Below are positions 1 through 12,272 of a stretch of 64,000 nucleotides of DNA, piece by piece. The notes beneath the pieces are model-generated. The model did not search any database and had not been told where the DNA came from. It worked only from the letters and a program-made list of their open reading frames with translations. The stretch comes from Pseudomonas sp. TH15 (GTDB lineage: Bacteria; Pseudomonadota; Gammaproteobacteria; Pseudomonadales; Pseudomonadaceae): the NCBI RefSeq assembly GCF_016651105.1, contig NZ_JAEKEL010000001.1:2222001-2286000 (forward strand), given 5' to 3'. Every line of letters starts with the position of its first letter. Position 1 is the first letter of the stretch. The translations under genes were made by a program, and so were the position numbers.

Positions 1-1744
1 CAAGTCGACGCTGGCCGATCGCTTCATCCAGATGTGCGGCGGCCTTGCCGAGCGCGAAATGGAAGCCCAGGTTCTGGACTCCATGGACTTGGAACGTGAA
101 CGCGGGATCACCATCAAGGCCCACAGCGTTACCCTTTATTACACCGCCAAAGATGGCATCAAGTACCAGCTGAACTTCATTGACACCCCGGGCCACGTCG
201 ACTTCACCTATGAAGTCAGCCGGTCGCTGGCAGCGTGTGAAGGTGCATTGCTGGTGGTCGATGCCGGTCAGGGCGTCGAAGCGCAGTCGGTTGCCAACTG
301 CTACACGGCGATCGAGCAGGGCCTGGAAGTCATGCCGGTCCTGAACAAGATCGACCTGCCACAGGCCGATCCGGACCGCGTCAAAGAAGAAATCGAAAAA
401 ATCATCGGCATCGATGCCACCGATGCGGTCGAGTGCAGCGCCAAGACTGGCCTGGGCGTCGACGAGGTGCTCGAGCGTCTGGTCAAGACCATTCCTGCGC
501 CAACCGGCAACTACGAAGATCCGCTGCAAGCGTTGATCATCGACTCCTGGTTCGACAACTACTTGGGCGTTGTCTCCCTGGTTCGCGTGCGCCACGGCCG
601 TGTGAAGAAAGGCGACAAGATCCTCGTCAAATCCACCGGCAAGATCCACCTGGTGGACAGCGTCGGTGTCTTCAACCCGAAACACACCGCCACTGTCGAC
701 CTGAAGGCCGGCGAAGTGGGCTTCATCATCGCCGGTATCAAGGACATTCACGGTGCGCCGGTCGGTGACACCCTGACCTTGAACACCACCCCCGACGTTG
801 ACGTGCTGCCCGGCTTCAAACGCATTCAGCCGCAGGTTTACGCCGGCCTGTTCCCGGTCAGCTCCGACGACTTCGAAGATTTCCGTGAAGCCCTGCAAAA
901 GCTCACGCTCAACGACTCGTCCCTGCAGTACACCCCGGAAAGCTCCGACGCTCTGGGCTTCGGCTTCCGTTGCGGGTTCCTCGGCATGCTGCACATGGAA
1001 ATCATCCAGGAGCGCCTTGAGCGCGAGTACGACCTGGACCTGATCACCACGGCGCCGACGGTTATTTTCGAGCTGTTGCTGAAAACCGGTGAAACGATTT
1101 ACGTCGACAACCCGTCCAAGCTCCCGGACGTGTCTTCGATCGAAGACATGCGTGAGCCGATCGTGCGGGCCAATATTCTTGTACCGCAAGAGCACCTGGG
1201 CAACGTCATTACCCTGTGCATCGAGAAGCGTGGCGTGCAGCACGACATGCTGTTCCTCGGGACCCAGGTCCAGGTGACCTACGATATTCCGATGAACGAA
1301 GTGGTCCTGGACTTCTTTGACCGTCTGAAATCCACCAGTCGCGGCTATGCTTCGCTGGATTACCATTTCGATCGTTACCAATCGGCTAGTCTGGTGAAGC
1401 TGGATGTGCTGATCAACGGTGACAAGGTCGACGCCCTGGCGTTGATCGTGCACCGAGATAACGCGCACTACAAAGGTCGCCAGTTGACCGAGAAGATGAA
1501 AGAACTGATTCCGCGCCAGATGTTCGACGTCGCGATCCAGGCCGCCATTGGCGGGCAGATCATTGCGCGAACCTCCGTCAAGGCACTCAGAAAGAACGTA
1601 TTGGCCAAATGCTACGGTGGTGACGTTAGCCGTAAGCGCAAGCTGTTGGAAAAGCAGAAGGCCGGTAAAAAACGCATGAAGCAAGTCGGTAACGTGGAAA
1701 TTCCACAAGAAGCCTTCCTTGCAGTGCTCAGGTTGGATAGTTAG
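1..1744 (+). CDS. lepA: Elongation factor 4 (LepA), 5' end missing
   Basis: Membrane-associated translational GTPase that back-translocates stalled ribosomes. The reading frame is open from the first bases of the window, and the first codons encode K-S-T, the end of the G1 P-loop (GKST), so only about the first 20 residues are missing. Visible motifs are RERGITIK (switch I region), DTPGHVDF (G3) and NKIDLP (G4), followed by the EF-G-like domains and the LepA-specific C-terminus with its basic tail (KKRMKQVG). About 580 residues are visible of the usual roughly 600. The internal ATG at 32 is not the start. lepB follows after 5 bp, so the two genes are probably cotranscribed and translationally linked. 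Confidence 0.97.
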   Translation, partial: KSTLADRFIQMCGGLAEREMEAQVLDSMDLERERGITIKAHSVTLYYTAKDGIKYQLNFIDTPGHVDFTYEVSRSLAACEGALLVVDAGQGVEAQSVANCYTAIEQGLEVMPVLNKIDLPQADPDRVKEEIEKIIGIDATDAVECSAKTGLGVDEVLERLVKTIPAPTGNYEDPLQALIIDSWFDNYLGVVSLVRVRHGRVKKGDKILVKSTGKIHLVDSVGVFNPKHTATVDLKAGEVGFIIAGIKDIHGAPVGDTLTLNTTPDVDVLPGFKRIQPQVYAGLFPVSSDDFEDFREALQKLTLNDSSLQYTPESSDALGFGFRCGFLGMLHMEIIQERLEREYDLDLITTAPTVIFELLLKTGETIYVDNPSKLPDVSSIEDMREPIVRANILVPQEHLGNVITLCIEKRGVQHDMLFLGTQVQVTYDIPMNEVVLDFFDRLKSTSRGYASLDYHFDRYQSASLVKLDVLINGDKVDALALIVHRDNAHYKGRQLTEKMKELIPRQMFDVAIQAAIGGQIIARTSVKALRKNVLAKCYGGDVSRKRKLLEKQKAGKKRMKQVGNVEIPQEAFLAVLRLDS

Positions 1745-1749
1745 GTCCT

Positions 1750-2604
1750 ATGTCACTAAATTTCCCGCTGTTGCTGGTCATCGCCGTATTCGTTTGCGGC
1801 CTGTTGGCGTTGCTCGATCTGGTTTTCCTGGCACCGCGTCGGCGTGCTGCCATTGCCTCCTATCAGGGCAGCGTCAGCCAGCCCGATGTGGTGGTGGTCG
1901 AGAAACTGAACAAAGAGCCGCTGCTGGTCGAATACGGCAAGTCGTTCTTCCCGGTGTTGTTCATCGTGCTGGTGCTGCGTTCGTTCCTGGTGGAACCGTT
2001 CCAGATTCCTTCCGGCTCGATGAAACCGACCCTGGACGTTGGCGACTTCATTCTGGTGAACAAGTTTTCTTACGGGATCCGCCTGCCGGTGATCGACCAG
2101 AAAGTCATCGAAGTCGGTGATCCACAGCGTGGCGATGTGATGGTGTTCCGCTATCCAAGCGATCCGAACGTCAACTACATCAAGCGTGTCGTCGGCTTGC
2201 CGGGTGACCAGATTCGCTACACCGCTGACAAGCGTCTGTTCGTCAATGGCGAATCGATCGCCGAGCAGCTGGTCGGCTCCGAGCCGGGCACGTTGGGCAG
2301 CGCTGAGCTCTACAAGGAAAAACTCGGCGCAGCCGAGCACTTGATCCGCAAGGAAATGAGCCGTTACCGCGCAACGCCGGACCATACCTGGACCGTGCCT
2401 GCCGGGCACTACTTCATGATGGGCGACAACCGCGACAACTCGAACGACAGTCGCTATTGGGATGATCCGACTATTCCCAAGGATCTGCTGGGCATGGTTC
2501 CCGACAAGAATATCGTCGGCAAGGCCTTCGCAGTCTGGATGAGCTGGCCGGAACCCAAACTCAGTCACCTGCCGAATTTCTCGCGGGTTGGCCTGATCAA
2601 GTAA
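1750..2604 (+). CDS. lepB: Signal peptidase I
   Basis: Inner-membrane serine protease that removes signal peptides from secreted proteins. The 284-residue protein has an N-terminal membrane segment (residues 5-28), a charged loop, a second membrane segment (about 65-82) and the periplasmic catalytic domain. The catalytic Ser90 lies in PSGSMKP and the general-base Lys145 in YIKRVVGLPGD, matching the E. coli dyad. The MGDNRDNSNDSR box (box E) is intact. It lies 5 bp after lepA, in the usual lepA-lepB-rnc-era order. The small DUF4845 gene that usually separates lepB from rnc in Pseudomonas is not recognisable here. Confidence 0.97.
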   Translation: MSLNFPLLLVIAVFVCGLLALLDLVFLAPRRRAAIASYQGSVSQPDVVVVEKLNKEPLLVEYGKSFFPVLFIVLVLRSFLVEPFQIPSGSMKPTLDVGDFILVNKFSYGIRLPVIDQKVIEVGDPQRGDVMVFRYPSDPNVNYIKRVVGLPGDQIRYTADKRLFVNGESIAEQLVGSEPGTLGSAELYKEKLGAAEHLIRKEMSRYRATPDHTWTVPAGHYFMMGDNRDNSNDSRYWDDPTIPKDLLGMVPDKNIVGKAFAVWMSWPEPKLSHLPNFSRVGLIK

Positions 2605-2611
2605 TCACCCA

Positions 2612-2634
2612 CGGCGCTGTTGAACACAGCGCCG
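2612..2634 (+). other. Hairpin downstream of lepB
   Basis: A perfect 9-bp stem (CGGCGCTGT / ACAGCGCCG) with a 5-nt loop starts 8 bp after the lepB stop. It has no following U-run, so it is not a canonical intrinsic terminator. It could be an mRNA-stabilising 3' structure or RNase III target. Its core TTGAACACAGCG recurs as a direct repeat at 2703-2714. Confidence 0.5.
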
Positions 2635-2672
2635 AATGCATTTCTGGATCCGACACAATCGACCACGAAAGC

Positions 2673-2792
2673 ATGAAGCCAACGATATTCAGGACGTTAT
2701 TTTTGAACACAGCGTTAATTGTCCCAAGCCTGCGCCGCATCACGGCGATGGCGGTGGAAACCAGCCACGAACTCAGCGTGGGTAAACCGTGA
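2673..2792 (+). CDS. Possible 39-aa ORF between lepB and rnc
   Basis: An ATG at 2673 opens a 39-codon frame whose TGA (2790-2792) overlaps the rnc GTG start in a GTGA arrangement, as expected for a translationally coupled gene. The product has a hydrophobic stretch near the N-terminus ([16 protein letters not shown]) and ends SHELSVGKP. In other Pseudomonas this slot holds a DUF4845 membrane protein of about 120-130 residues (known gene order). I infer this is either a deleted remnant that kept the coupling to rnc, or a small protein. The ribosome-binding site is weak (GAAAG). Function unknown. Confidence 0.35.
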   Translation: MKPTIFRTLFLNTALIVPSLRRITAMAVETSHELSVGKP

Positions 2793-3478
2793 GCGTCTCC
2801 TTAAGCCGTCTAGAGCGTCAGCTCGGCTACACCTTCAAGGATCAGGAACTGATGATCCTGGCCCTGACTCACCGCAGCTTTGCCGGGCGCAACAACGAAC
2901 GCCTGGAATTCCTCGGTGATGCCATCCTTAACTTCGTCGCTGGCGAGGCGCTGTTCGATCGCTTCCCGCTGGCCCGCGAAGGCCAGTTGTCGCGTTTACG
3001 CGCACGCCTGGTGAAAGGTGAGACCCTGGCCGTATTGGCCCGTGGTTTCGATCTGGGCGACTACCTGCGTCTGGGTTCCGGCGAATTGAAGAGCGGCGGT
3101 TTCCGTCGCGAGTCGATTCTGGCCGATGCCCTGGAAGCGCTGATTGGTGCGATCTACCTCGACGCCGGCATGGACATGGCGCGCGAACGCGTGCTGGCCT
3201 GGCTGGCCGGGGAGTTCGAGGGCCTGACCCTGGTCGACACCAACAAAGATCCAAAAACCCGCCTGCAGGAATTCCTGCAGTCGCGCGGTTGTGAGCTGCC
3301 ACGTTATGAAGTGGTGGATATCCAGGGTGAGCCGCATTGCCGAGTCTTCTTCGTCGAATGCGAAATCACCTTACTGAATGAAAAAAGCCGAGGTCAGGGT
3401 GTGAGTCGTCGTATTGCCGAACAGGTAGCGGCCGCCGCAGCACTGATTGCCCTGGGCGTGGAGAATGGCCATGACTGA
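2789..3478 (+). CDS. rnc: Ribonuclease III
   Basis: Double-strand-specific endoribonuclease for rRNA and mRNA processing. The 229-residue protein has the RNase III catalytic domain with the signature [12 protein letters not shown] (acidic residues Glu40 and Asp44), then a C-terminal double-stranded RNA-binding domain starting near residue 155 ([12 protein letters not shown]) and ending with an Ala-rich helix ([15 protein letters not shown]). A GTG start at 2789 is chosen because it overlaps the preceding small frame and gives the normal family length. Its 3' end overlaps the start of era, as in other proteobacteria. Confidence 0.97.
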   Translation: MSVSLSRLERQLGYTFKDQELMILALTHRSFAGRNNERLEFLGDAILNFVAGEALFDRFPLAREGQLSRLRARLVKGETLAVLARGFDLGDYLRLGSGELKSGGFRRESILADALEALIGAIYLDAGMDMARERVLAWLAGEFEGLTLVDTNKDPKTRLQEFLQSRGCELPRYEVVDIQGEPHCRVFFVECEITLLNEKSRGQGVSRRIAEQVAAAAALIALGVENGHD

Positions 3479-4373
3479 TTCAACTGCAACTCGCTGTGGC
3501 TATGTCGCCATCGTCGGCCGTCCTAACGTGGGCAAGTCCACGCTGCTGAACCACATTCTGGGTCAGAAGCTGGCGATCACCTCGCGCAAGCCGCAAACCA
3601 CCCGTCACAACATGCTGGGCATCAAGACTGAAGGCGCCATTCAGGCGGTTTACGTCGATACCCCGGGCATGCACAAAGGTGGCGAGAAGGCCCTGAACCG
3701 CTACATGAACAAGACCGCTTCAGCGGCGTTGAAAGACGTCGACGTGGTGATCTTCGTGGTTGACCGCACCAAGTGGACCGACGAAGACCAAATGGTCCTC
3801 GAGCGCGTCCAGTACGTGACCGGCCCGCTGATCGTGGCGCTGAACAAGACCGACCGCATCGAAGACAAAGCCGAGCTGATGCCGCACCTGAGCTGGTTGC
3901 AGGAACAGCTGCCGAACGCGCAGATCATGCCGATCTCGGCCCAGCACGGGCACAACCTCGAAGCGCTGGAGCGAGTGATCGCTGGCTACCTGCCGGAAAA
4001 CGAGCACTTCTTCCCGGAAGACCAGATCACCGACCGCAGCAGCCGTTTCCTCGCCGCTGAACTGGTGCGTGAAAAAATCATGCGCCAGATGGGCGCCGAG
4101 CTACCGTACCAGATCACCGTCGAAATCGAAGAGTTCAAGCAGCAGGGCAAAACCCTGCACATCCACGCCTTGATCCTCGTCGAGCGCGATGGCCAGAAGA
4201 AGATCATCATTGGCGACAAGGGCGAGCGCATCAAGCGCATCGGCACCGAGGCGCGCAAGGACATGGAGCTGCTGTTCGACTCCAAGATCATGCTCAACCT
4301 CTGGGTGAAAGTGAAAGGCGGCTGGTCCGACGACGAACGCGCCCTGCGTTCGCTGGGTTATGGCGACCTGTAA
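3471..4373 (+). CDS. era: GTPase Era
   Basis: Ras-like GTPase that binds the 3' end of 16S rRNA during 30S assembly. From the ATG at 3471 the protein is 300 residues, the normal length. The P-loop GRPNVGKS is at residues 16-23, followed by DTPGMHKGG (G3) and NKTD (G4), and a C-terminal KH domain with the GDKGERIK loop. The ATG overlaps the rnc stop by 8 bp. An upstream in-frame ATG at 3465 would add only two residues. Coupling rnc with era is typical, since both act in 16S maturation. Confidence 0.96.
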   Translation: MTDSTATRCGYVAIVGRPNVGKSTLLNHILGQKLAITSRKPQTTRHNMLGIKTEGAIQAVYVDTPGMHKGGEKALNRYMNKTASAALKDVDVVIFVVDRTKWTDEDQMVLERVQYVTGPLIVALNKTDRIEDKAELMPHLSWLQEQLPNAQIMPISAQHGHNLEALERVIAGYLPENEHFFPEDQITDRSSRFLAAELVREKIMRQMGAELPYQITVEIEEFKQQGKTLHIHALILVERDGQKKIIIGDKGERIKRIGTEARKDMELLFDSKIMLNLWVKVKGGWSDDERALRSLGYGDL

Positions 4374-4403
4374 CACCCAGATTTCTGCTACACCGATGAA
4401 CCC

Positions 4404-4495
4404 CTGTGGGAGCGAGCTTGCTCGCGATGAGGCCCTGAAATTCAACATCCGTGTTGACTGACAGACCGCAATCGCGAGCAAGCTCGCTCCCACAT
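4404..4495. repeat. REPIN (inverted REP pair) between era and recO
   Basis: Two copies of the REP type GTGGGAGCGAGCTTGC in opposite orientation are separated by about 40 bp. The whole unit can fold as a long cruciform or hairpin. It occupies the era-recO gap and leaves about 50 bp before recO. Confidence 0.9.
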
Positions 4496-4548
4496 TGGTT
4501 TCTGGTTGTTCATAAGATCGCGTTCCACTATTGAGAACCCTGACTTCC

Positions 4549-5238
4549 ATGTCCCAAACCCCACCCATCGGCCAACTCGCCTACGTGCTCCACTCCCGCG
4601 CCTACCGCGAAAGCAGTGCGCTGGTGGATTTCCTCACGCCGCAAGGTCGGCTGCGGGCGGTGTTGCGCAGTGCGCGGGGCAAGGCTGGAACCTTGGCGCG
4701 GCCATTCGTGCCGCTGGAAGTCGAGTTTCGCGGGCGCGGTGAGCTGAAGAATGTCGGGCGCATGGAAAGTGCGGGTACTTCGACATGGCTCATCGGTGAG
4801 GCGCTGTTCAGCGGTCTTTACCTCAACGAACTGCTGATTCGCCTGTTGCCGTCAGAAGATCCCCATCCCGGGGTGTTCGATCACTACGCCGCGACCCTGA
4901 TCGCCTTGGCCGAAGGCCGTCCGCTGGAGCCGTTGCTGCGCTCCTTCGAATGGCGACTGCTGGACGATCTCGGGTACGGCTTTGCGCTGAACACCGACAT
5001 CCACGGCGAGCCTATCGCGCCGGATGGGCTCTACCGTTTGCAGGTGGATGCGGGTCTGGAGCGGGTCTACCTGCTGCAACCCGGGCTGTTCAACGGCACT
5101 GAATTATTGGCCATGGCCGAAGCCGACTGGTCTGCGCCCGGTGCGTTGTCTGCTGCCAAGCGTTTGATGCGCCAAGCGTTGGCCGTGCATCTCGGCGGTC
5201 GTCCTCTCGTTAGTCGCGAGTTGTTTCGCAAGCCCTGA
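4549..5238 (+). CDS. recO: DNA repair protein RecO
   Basis: Recombination mediator of the RecFOR pathway. It binds SSB and helps load RecA at gaps. The 229-residue product has the N-terminal OB-fold typical of RecO ([20 protein letters not shown]) and the helical C-terminal part ([23 protein letters not shown]). The start is placed at ATG 4549 (MSQTPP), which gives normal length. An upstream in-frame alternative start at 4531 would add six residues. pdxJ follows 49 bp downstream, the conserved recO-pdxJ order. Confidence 0.94.
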   Translation: MSQTPPIGQLAYVLHSRAYRESSALVDFLTPQGRLRAVLRSARGKAGTLARPFVPLEVEFRGRGELKNVGRMESAGTSTWLIGEALFSGLYLNELLIRLLPSEDPHPGVFDHYAATLIALAEGRPLEPLLRSFEWRLLDDLGYGFALNTDIHGEPIAPDGLYRLQVDAGLERVYLLQPGLFNGTELLAMAEADWSAPGALSAAKRLMRQALAVHLGGRPLVSRELFRKP

Positions 5239-5287
5239 TCACCCCGTATGCTGTGCACCGAACTTTCCCCTCTTCAGGAGCGCTTCC

Positions 5288-6034
5288 GTGACCACCAGCA
5301 ATCGCATTCTTCTTGGCGTGAACATCGACCACGTTGCCACCCTGCGTCAGGCCCGGGGCACGCGTTACCCGGATCCGGTCAAGGCAGCACTGGACGCGGA
5401 AGAGGCGGGCGCCGATGGCATCACTGTGCACCTGCGCGAAGACCGCCGGCACATCCAGGAGCGCGACGTGCTGTTGCTCAAGGACGTGCTGCAAACCCGC
5501 ATGAATTTCGAAATGGGCGTCACCGAAGAAATGATGGCGTTCGCCGAGCGCATCCGCCCGGCGCACATTTGCCTGGTGCCGGAAACCCGTCAGGAGCTGA
5601 CCACCGAGGGTGGCCTGGACGTGGCTGGGCAGGAAGCGCGGATCAAGGCTGCCGTGGAGCGCCTGTCGAAGATCGGTTGCGAAGTGTCGCTGTTCATTGA
5701 TGCTGACGAGCGGCAGATCGAGGCATCCCGTCGTGTCGGTGCGCCGGCCATCGAGTTGCACACCGGCCGTTACGCCGATGCCGAGACGCCGACTGACGTG
5801 GCTGAAGAGCTGAAGCGCGTGGCGGATGGCGTGGCGTTTGGTTTGACTCAAGGGTTGATCGTCAACGCCGGTCACGGCTTGCACTATCACAACGTCGAAG
5901 CGGTAGCGGCGATCAAAGGCATCAACGAACTGAACATCGGCCATGCGCTGGTGGCACATGCGTTGTTCGTCGGGTTCAAGTCGGCCGTGTCTGAAATGAA
6001 AGCGCTGATCCTGGCCGCCGCTGCAAAAGCTTAA
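5288..6034 (+). CDS. pdxJ: Pyridoxine 5'-phosphate synthase
   Basis: Condenses 1-deoxy-D-xylulose-5-P with 3-amino-2-oxopropyl phosphate to make pyridoxine 5'-phosphate, the last ring-forming step of de novo vitamin B6 synthesis. It is a 248-residue TIM barrel with family motifs [16 protein letters not shown] at the N-terminus, [13 protein letters not shown], and GHGLHYHN near residue 196. A start at GTG 5288 follows a good Shine-Dalgarno (CAGGAG). A REPIN follows 17 bp after the stop. Confidence 0.97.
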   Translation: MTTSNRILLGVNIDHVATLRQARGTRYPDPVKAALDAEEAGADGITVHLREDRRHIQERDVLLLKDVLQTRMNFEMGVTEEMMAFAERIRPAHICLVPETRQELTTEGGLDVAGQEARIKAAVERLSKIGCEVSLFIDADERQIEASRRVGAPAIELHTGRYADAETPTDVAEELKRVADGVAFGLTQGLIVNAGHGLHYHNVEAVAAIKGINELNIGHALVAHALFVGFKSAVSEMKALILAAAAKA

Positions 6035-6051
6035 GCATCAACGCATAACCC

Positions 6052-6142
6052 CTGTGGGAGCGAGCTTGCTCGCGATTAGGCCCTAACATTCAGCAGAGAT
6101 GTTGACTGGCAGGCCGCCATCGCGAGCAAGCTCGCTCCCACA
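6052..6142. repeat. REPIN between pdxJ and mltF
   Basis: Inverted pair of the GTGGGAGCGAGCTTGC-type REP, nearly identical in sequence and loop to the era-recO copy (shared loop text GTTGACTG). It lies between the convergent pdxJ and mltF, where it may act as a bidirectional transcript end. Confidence 0.9.
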
Positions 6143-6160
6143 TTTGATTGGTGGTGACTG

Positions 6161-7846
<1,686 letters not shown>

Positions 7847-7847
7847 C

Positions 7848-7853
7848 TAGAAT
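7848..7853 (+). promoter_or_regulatory. Probable purL -10 element
   Basis: TAGAAT lies about 43 bp before the purL start in the mltF-purL divergent gap. No clear -35 is visible at the right spacing, so the call rests on the -10 box and position only. Confidence 0.4.
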
Positions 7854-7895
7854 GCACGGCCTCAAAGCACACCCCTTCCCGAGGCTGTCCCGAAG

Positions 7896-10800
7896 ATGTT
7901 GATCCTGCGCGGCGCTCCTGCCCTTTCTGCCTTTCGCCACAGCAAACTCCTTGAGCAACTGAGCCAGAAGGTATCGGCTGTCAGCGGCTTGTATGCTGAA
8001 TTCGCTCACTTCGCCGAAGTCACCGGCGTCCTGACCGGCGACGAACAGCAGGTGCTTGCGCGCCTTCTGAAGTACGGCCCAAGTGTCCCGGTGCAAGAAC
8101 CGACCGGTCGTCTGTTCCTGGTGTTGCCGCGTTTCGGCACCATCTCGCCGTGGTCGAGCAAGGCCAGCGACATCGCTCGCAACTGCGGCCTGGCAAAAAT
8201 CCAGCGCCTGGAGCGCGGCATCGCGTTCTACGTGGCCGGCCAGTTCAGCGACGCGCAAGCCCAGCTGATTGCTGATGTGCTGCACGACCGCATGACCCAG
8301 ATCGTATTGGGCAACCTCGAACAGGCCGCCGGCCTGTTCAGCCATGCCGAGCCCAAGCCCCTGACCGCCATCGACGTGTTGGGTGGCGGCCGCGCCGCGC
8401 TGGAAAAAGCCAACACCGAGCTGGGCCTGGCCCTGGCCGAAGACGAGATCGACTACCTGGTCAATGCCTTCGTCGGTTTGAAGCGCAACCCGCACGACAT
8501 CGAATTGATGATGTTCGCCCAGGCGAACTCCGAGCACTGCCGTCACAAGATCTTCAACGCCAGTTGGGACATCGACGGCCAGAGCCAGGAAAAAAGCCTG
8601 TTCGGCATGATCAAGAACACCTACGTGATGCACAGCGAAGGCGTTCTGTCGGCTTATAAGGACAACGCTTCGGTCATCGTCGGCAACGTCGCCGGCCGTT
8701 TCTTCCCGGACCCTGAAACCCGCCAGTACGGCGCGGTGCAGGAGCCGGTGCACATCCTGATGAAAGTCGAGACGCACAACCACCCGACTGCGATTGCCCC
8801 GTTCCCGGGTGCAGCCACCGGTAGTGGCGGCGAGATTCGCGACGAAGGCGCAACCGGTCGTGGCGCCAAGCCAAAGGCTGGCCTGACCGGTTTCACCGTA
8901 TCCAACCTGCAAATCCCGGGCTTCGAACAGCCGTGGGAAGTGCCGTACGGCAAGCCTGAGCGCATCGTTACTGCGCTGGACATCATGATCGAAGGCCCAC
9001 TGGGTGGCGCCGCGTTCAACAACGAATTTGGCCGTCCAGCCCTGACCGGTTACTTCCGTACCTTCGAACAGTCGATCACCACCCCGCGTGGCGACGAAGT
9101 TCGCGGTTACCACAAGCCGATCATGCTGGCCGGCGGCATGGGTAACATCCGTGCCGAACACGTACAGAAAGCCGAAATCACCGTTGGCTCCAAGCTGATC
9201 GTCCTCGGCGGCCCGGCCATGTTGATCGGTCTGGGCGGCGGCGCAGCTTCCTCCATGGCCACCGGCACCAGCTCGGCCGACCTGGACTTCGCTTCGGTAC
9301 AGCGCGAAAACCCGGAAATGGAACGTCGCTGCCAGGAAGTCATCGACCGTTGCTGGCAATTGGGTGACAAAAACCCGATCAGCTTCATCCACGATGTGGG
9401 CGCGGGCGGTCTGTCCAACGCCTTCCCGGAACTGGTCAACGACGGCGACCGTGGTGGCCGTTTCGAGCTGCGCAACATTCCAAACGACGAGCCGGGCATG
9501 GCCCCGCACGAAATCTGGAGTAACGAATCCCAGGAACGCTACGTTCTGGCAGTCGGCCCGGCCGACTTCGAACGCTTCCAGGCGATCTGCGAACGTGAGC
9601 GTTGCCCGTTTGCCGTGGTCGGCGAAGCCACTGCCGAGCCGCAACTGACGGTCACCGACAGCCACTTCGGCAACGATCCGGTCGACATGCCACTCGAAGT
9701 GCTGCTGGGCAAAGCCCCGCGCATGCACCGTTCGGCCGTTCGTGAAAACGAACTGGGCGACGACTTCGATCCAAGCACCCTGGAAATTGCCGACTGCGTC
9801 GAACGCGTTCTGCATCACCCGGCCGTGGCGAGCAAAAGCTTCCTGATCACCATCGGCGACCGCACCATCACCGGCCTCGTGGCCCGTGACCAAATGGTTG
9901 GCCCGTGGCAGGTTCCGGTGGCCGACGTTGCCGTCACCGCCACCAGCTTCGACGTCTACACCGGTGAAGCCATGGCCATGGGCGAGCGCACTCCGCTGGC
10001 CCTGCTGGACGCTCCGGCGTCGGGCCGCATGGCCATCGGCGAAACCCTGACGAACATCGTCGCTTCGCGCATCAACAAGATCTCCGACATCAAACTGTCG
10101 GCGAACTGGATGTCGGCTGCCGGTCACCCGGGTGAAGACGCGCGTCTGTACGACACCGTGAAAGCGGTCGGCATGGAGCTGTGCCCGGACCTGGGTATCA
10201 CCATTCCGGTAGGCAAGGACTCCATGTCCATGGCCACACGCTGGAACGATGAAGGCGTCGACAAGACCGTTACTTCGCCGATGTCCTTGATCGTGACCGG
10301 TTTCGCACCAGTGGCTGACATCCGTCAGACCCTGACGCCGGAACTGCGCATGAATAAAGGCACCACCGACCTGATCCTGATCGATCTGGGCCGTGGCCAG
10401 AACCGCATGGGCGCCTCGATCCTGGCCCAGGTTCACGGCAAGCTCGGCTCGCAAGCGCCGGACGTCGATGATGCCGAAGACCTCAAAGCCTTCTTCGCGG
10501 TGATCCAGGGCCTCAACGCCGACGGTCACCTGCTGGCTTACCACGACCGTTCCGACGGTGGTCTGCTGACCAGCGTGGTGGAAATGGCCTTCGCTGGTCA
10601 CTGTGGCCTGAGCCTGAACCTCGACGGTCTGGCTGAAACCTCCGCCGACATCGCCGCGATCCTGTTCAACGAAGAATTGGGCGCTGTGATCCAGGTTCGC
10701 CAGGACGCCACCCCGGACATCCTCGCGCAGTTCAGCGCGGCCGGTCTGGGCGACTGCGTGTCGGTGATCGGTCAGCCGATGAACAACGGCCAGATCAACA

Positions 10801-11792
10801 TCACCTTCAATGGTGAAACCGTATTCGAAGGTCAACGTCGTCTGCTGCAACGTCAGTGGGCTGAAACCAGCTATCAGATCCAGCGTCTGCGCGATAACGT
10901 CGACTGCGCCGAGCAAGAGTTCGACGTGCTGCTGGAAGAAGACAACCCTGGCCTGAGCGTCAAGCTGAGCTACGACGTCAACCAGGACGTCGCTGCGCCT
11001 TACATCAAGAAAAACATCCGCCCACAAGTTGCCGTACTGCGTGAGCAGGGCGTCAACGGTCAGGTGGAAATGGCTGCCGCGTTCGACCGCGCCGGTTTCA
11101 ACGCGATTGACGTGCACATGAGCGACATTCTGGCCGGCCGTGTCGACCTGAACGACTTCAAGGGTATGGTCGCTTGCGGCGGTTTCTCTTACGGCGACGT
11201 ACTGGGTGCCGGTGAAGGCTGGGCCAAGTCCGCGCTGTTCAACAGCCGTGCTCGCGATGCGTTCCAGGGTTTCTTCGAACGTAACGACAGCTTCACCCTC
11301 GGCGTGTGCAACGGTTGCCAGATGATGTCCAACCTGCACGAACTCATCCCGGGCAGCGAGTTCTGGCCGCACTTCGTGCGTAACCGTTCCGAGCAGTTCG
11401 AAGCCCGCGTGGCGATGGTTCAGGTCCAGGAATCGAACTCGATCTTCCTGCAAGGCATGGCCGGCTCGCGCATGCCAATCGCCATCGCTCACGGTGAAGG
11501 TCATGCCGAGTTCGAAAGCGAAGAAGCGTTGCTGGAAGCCGATCTGTCGGGTTGCGTAGCGATGCGTTTCGTCGACAACCACGGCAAGGTCACCGAGAAA
11601 TACCCGGCCAACCCGAACGGCTCGCCGCGCGGGATCACCGGTTTGACCAGCCGTGACGGTCGCGTAACCATCATGATGCCGCACCCGGAACGCGTGTTCC
11701 GCGCCGTGCAGAACTCGTGGCGTTCGGAAGACTGGAACGAAGACGCACCTTGGATGCGTATGTTCCGTAATGCGCGCGTCTGGGTGAACTAA
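7896..11792 (+). CDS. purL: Phosphoribosylformylglycinamidine synthase
   Basis: ATP- and glutamine-dependent conversion of FGAR to FGAM, step four of purine synthesis. At 1298 residues it is the single-chain large form of gamma-proteobacteria. It has an N-terminal PurS-like domain, tandem AIRS-type ATP-binding halves (for example [10 protein letters not shown] and [15 protein letters not shown] in the first) and a C-terminal class I glutamine amidotransferase. The amidotransferase triad is visible as Cys1138 (GVCNGCQMM), His1263 and Glu1265 (PHPERVF). A -10 box lies at 7848. The long frame on the opposite strand is a shadow caused by high GC and codon bias. Confidence 0.98.
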   Translation: MLILRGAPALSAFRHSKLLEQLSQKVSAVSGLYAEFAHFAEVTGVLTGDEQQVLARLLKYGPSVPVQEPTGRLFLVLPRFGTISPWSSKASDIARNCGLAKIQRLERGIAFYVAGQFSDAQAQLIADVLHDRMTQIVLGNLEQAAGLFSHAEPKPLTAIDVLGGGRAALEKANTELGLALAEDEIDYLVNAFVGLKRNPHDIELMMFAQANSEHCRHKIFNASWDIDGQSQEKSLFGMIKNTYVMHSEGVLSAYKDNASVIVGNVAGRFFPDPETRQYGAVQEPVHILMKVETHNHPTAIAPFPGAATGSGGEIRDEGATGRGAKPKAGLTGFTVSNLQIPGFEQPWEVPYGKPERIVTALDIMIEGPLGGAAFNNEFGRPALTGYFRTFEQSITTPRGDEVRGYHKPIMLAGGMGNIRAEHVQKAEITVGSKLIVLGGPAMLIGLGGGAASSMATGTSSADLDFASVQRENPEMERRCQEVIDRCWQLGDKNPISFIHDVGAGGLSNAFPELVNDGDRGGRFELRNIPNDEPGMAPHEIWSNESQERYVLAVGPADFERFQAICERERCPFAVVGEATAEPQLTVTDSHFGNDPVDMPLEVLLGKAPRMHRSAVRENELGDDFDPSTLEIADCVERVLHHPAVASKSFLITIGDRTITGLVARDQMVGPWQVPVADVAVTATSFDVYTGEAMAMGERTPLALLDAPASGRMAIGETLTNIVASRINKISDIKLSANWMSAAGHPGEDARLYDTVKAVGMELCPDLGITIPVGKDSMSMATRWNDEGVDKTVTSPMSLIVTGFAPVADIRQTLTPELRMNKGTTDLILIDLGRGQNRMGASILAQVHGKLGSQAPDVDDAEDLKAFFAVIQGLNADGHLLAYHDRSDGGLLTSVVEMAFAGHCGLSLNLDGLAETSADIAAILFNEELGAVIQVRQDATPDILAQFSAAGLGDCVSVIGQPMNNGQINITFNGETVFEGQRRLLQRQWAETSYQIQRLRDNVDCAEQEFDVLLEEDNPGLSVKLSYDVNQDVAAPYIKKNIRPQVAVLREQGVNGQVEMAAAFDRAGFNAIDVHMSDILAGRVDLNDFKGMVACGGFSYGDVLGAGEGWAKSALFNSRARDAFQGFFERNDSFTLGVCNGCQMMSNLHELIPGSEFWPHFVRNRSEQFEARVAMVQVQESNSIFLQGMAGSRMPIAIAHGEGHAEFESEEALLEADLSGCVAMRFVDNHGKVTEKYPANPNGSPRGITGLTSRDGRVTIMMPHPERVFRAVQNSWRSEDWNEDAPWMRMFRNARVWVN

Positions 11793-11797
11793 GGGCT

Positions 11798-12109
11798 GTG
11801 TATAAGCTCAGCTTTTTTGTTCCGGCCAGTCATGTGGAGCAGGTCAAAAACGCCGTATTCGCCGCCGGTGGCGGGCGGATCGGTGCTTACGACCACTGCG
11901 CGTGGCAGGTGCTGGGTCTGGGTCAGTTTCGACCTTTGGATGGCAGTCAGCCGTTTATAGGTGAAGCGGGGCAGGTCGAGCAGGTTGAGGAATGGAAGGT
12001 TGAACTGGTGGTCAGCGACGAGTTGATTCGGGCGGTGGTGGTGGCTTTGAAAGAAAGCCATCCCTATGAGACGCCGGCTTATGAAGTGTGGCGGTTGGAG
12101 GATTTCTGA
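11798..12109 (+). CDS. NIF3-like / CutA-fold small protein
   Basis: This 103-residue protein resembles the inserted domain of the YqfO/NIF3 family (motifs YKLSFFVPASHVEQVKNAVF, GAGGGRIGAYDHCAWQ-type glycine stretch, and ESHPYETPAYEV at the C-terminus). The domain has a PII/CutA-like ferredoxin fold. In other bacteria the stand-alone form is annotated as an NGG1p-interacting-factor-3-like or YqfO-type protein of unknown biochemical role. It uses a GTG start only 5 bp after purL, so it is probably cotranscribed. A strong terminator follows. Confidence 0.8.
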   Translation: MYKLSFFVPASHVEQVKNAVFAAGGGRIGAYDHCAWQVLGLGQFRPLDGSQPFIGEAGQVEQVEEWKVELVVSDELIRAVVVALKESHPYETPAYEVWRLEDF

Positions 12110-12130
12110 TCTTTTTGCTGCTGAAACAGG

Positions 12131-12166
12131 AAACCCGCAGATGAGTGATTGTCTGCGGGTTTTTTG
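12131..12166 (+). terminator. Intrinsic terminator after purL and the NIF3-like gene
   Basis: An 11-bp stem (AAACCCGCAGA / TCTGCGGGTTT) with a 10-nt loop is followed by a run of T. It lies 21 bp after the stop codon. Confidence 0.9.
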
Positions 12167-12199
12167 TTGCCTGCGATTTTTCCGGGCGACCTCATTCCA

Positions 12200-12245
12200 C
12201 TGTGGGAGCTGGCTTGCCTGCGAAGGCGGCCTGATAGCCGACCTG
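12200..12245. repeat. Single REP element
   Basis: Single copy of the TGTGGGAGCTGGCTTGCC-type REP, followed by GCGGCCTGATAG as in the other copies here. It is the first of four same-orientation copies between 12200 and 12830. Confidence 0.75.
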
Positions 12246-12272
12246 TTTTCTGTTGACCGAGTACATATCCAT

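Noticed and set aside
2719..2919. 66-codon frame overlapping the rnc start
   Set aside because: It is out of frame with rnc over most of its length and has no start signal. The 39-codon frame at 2673 fits better.
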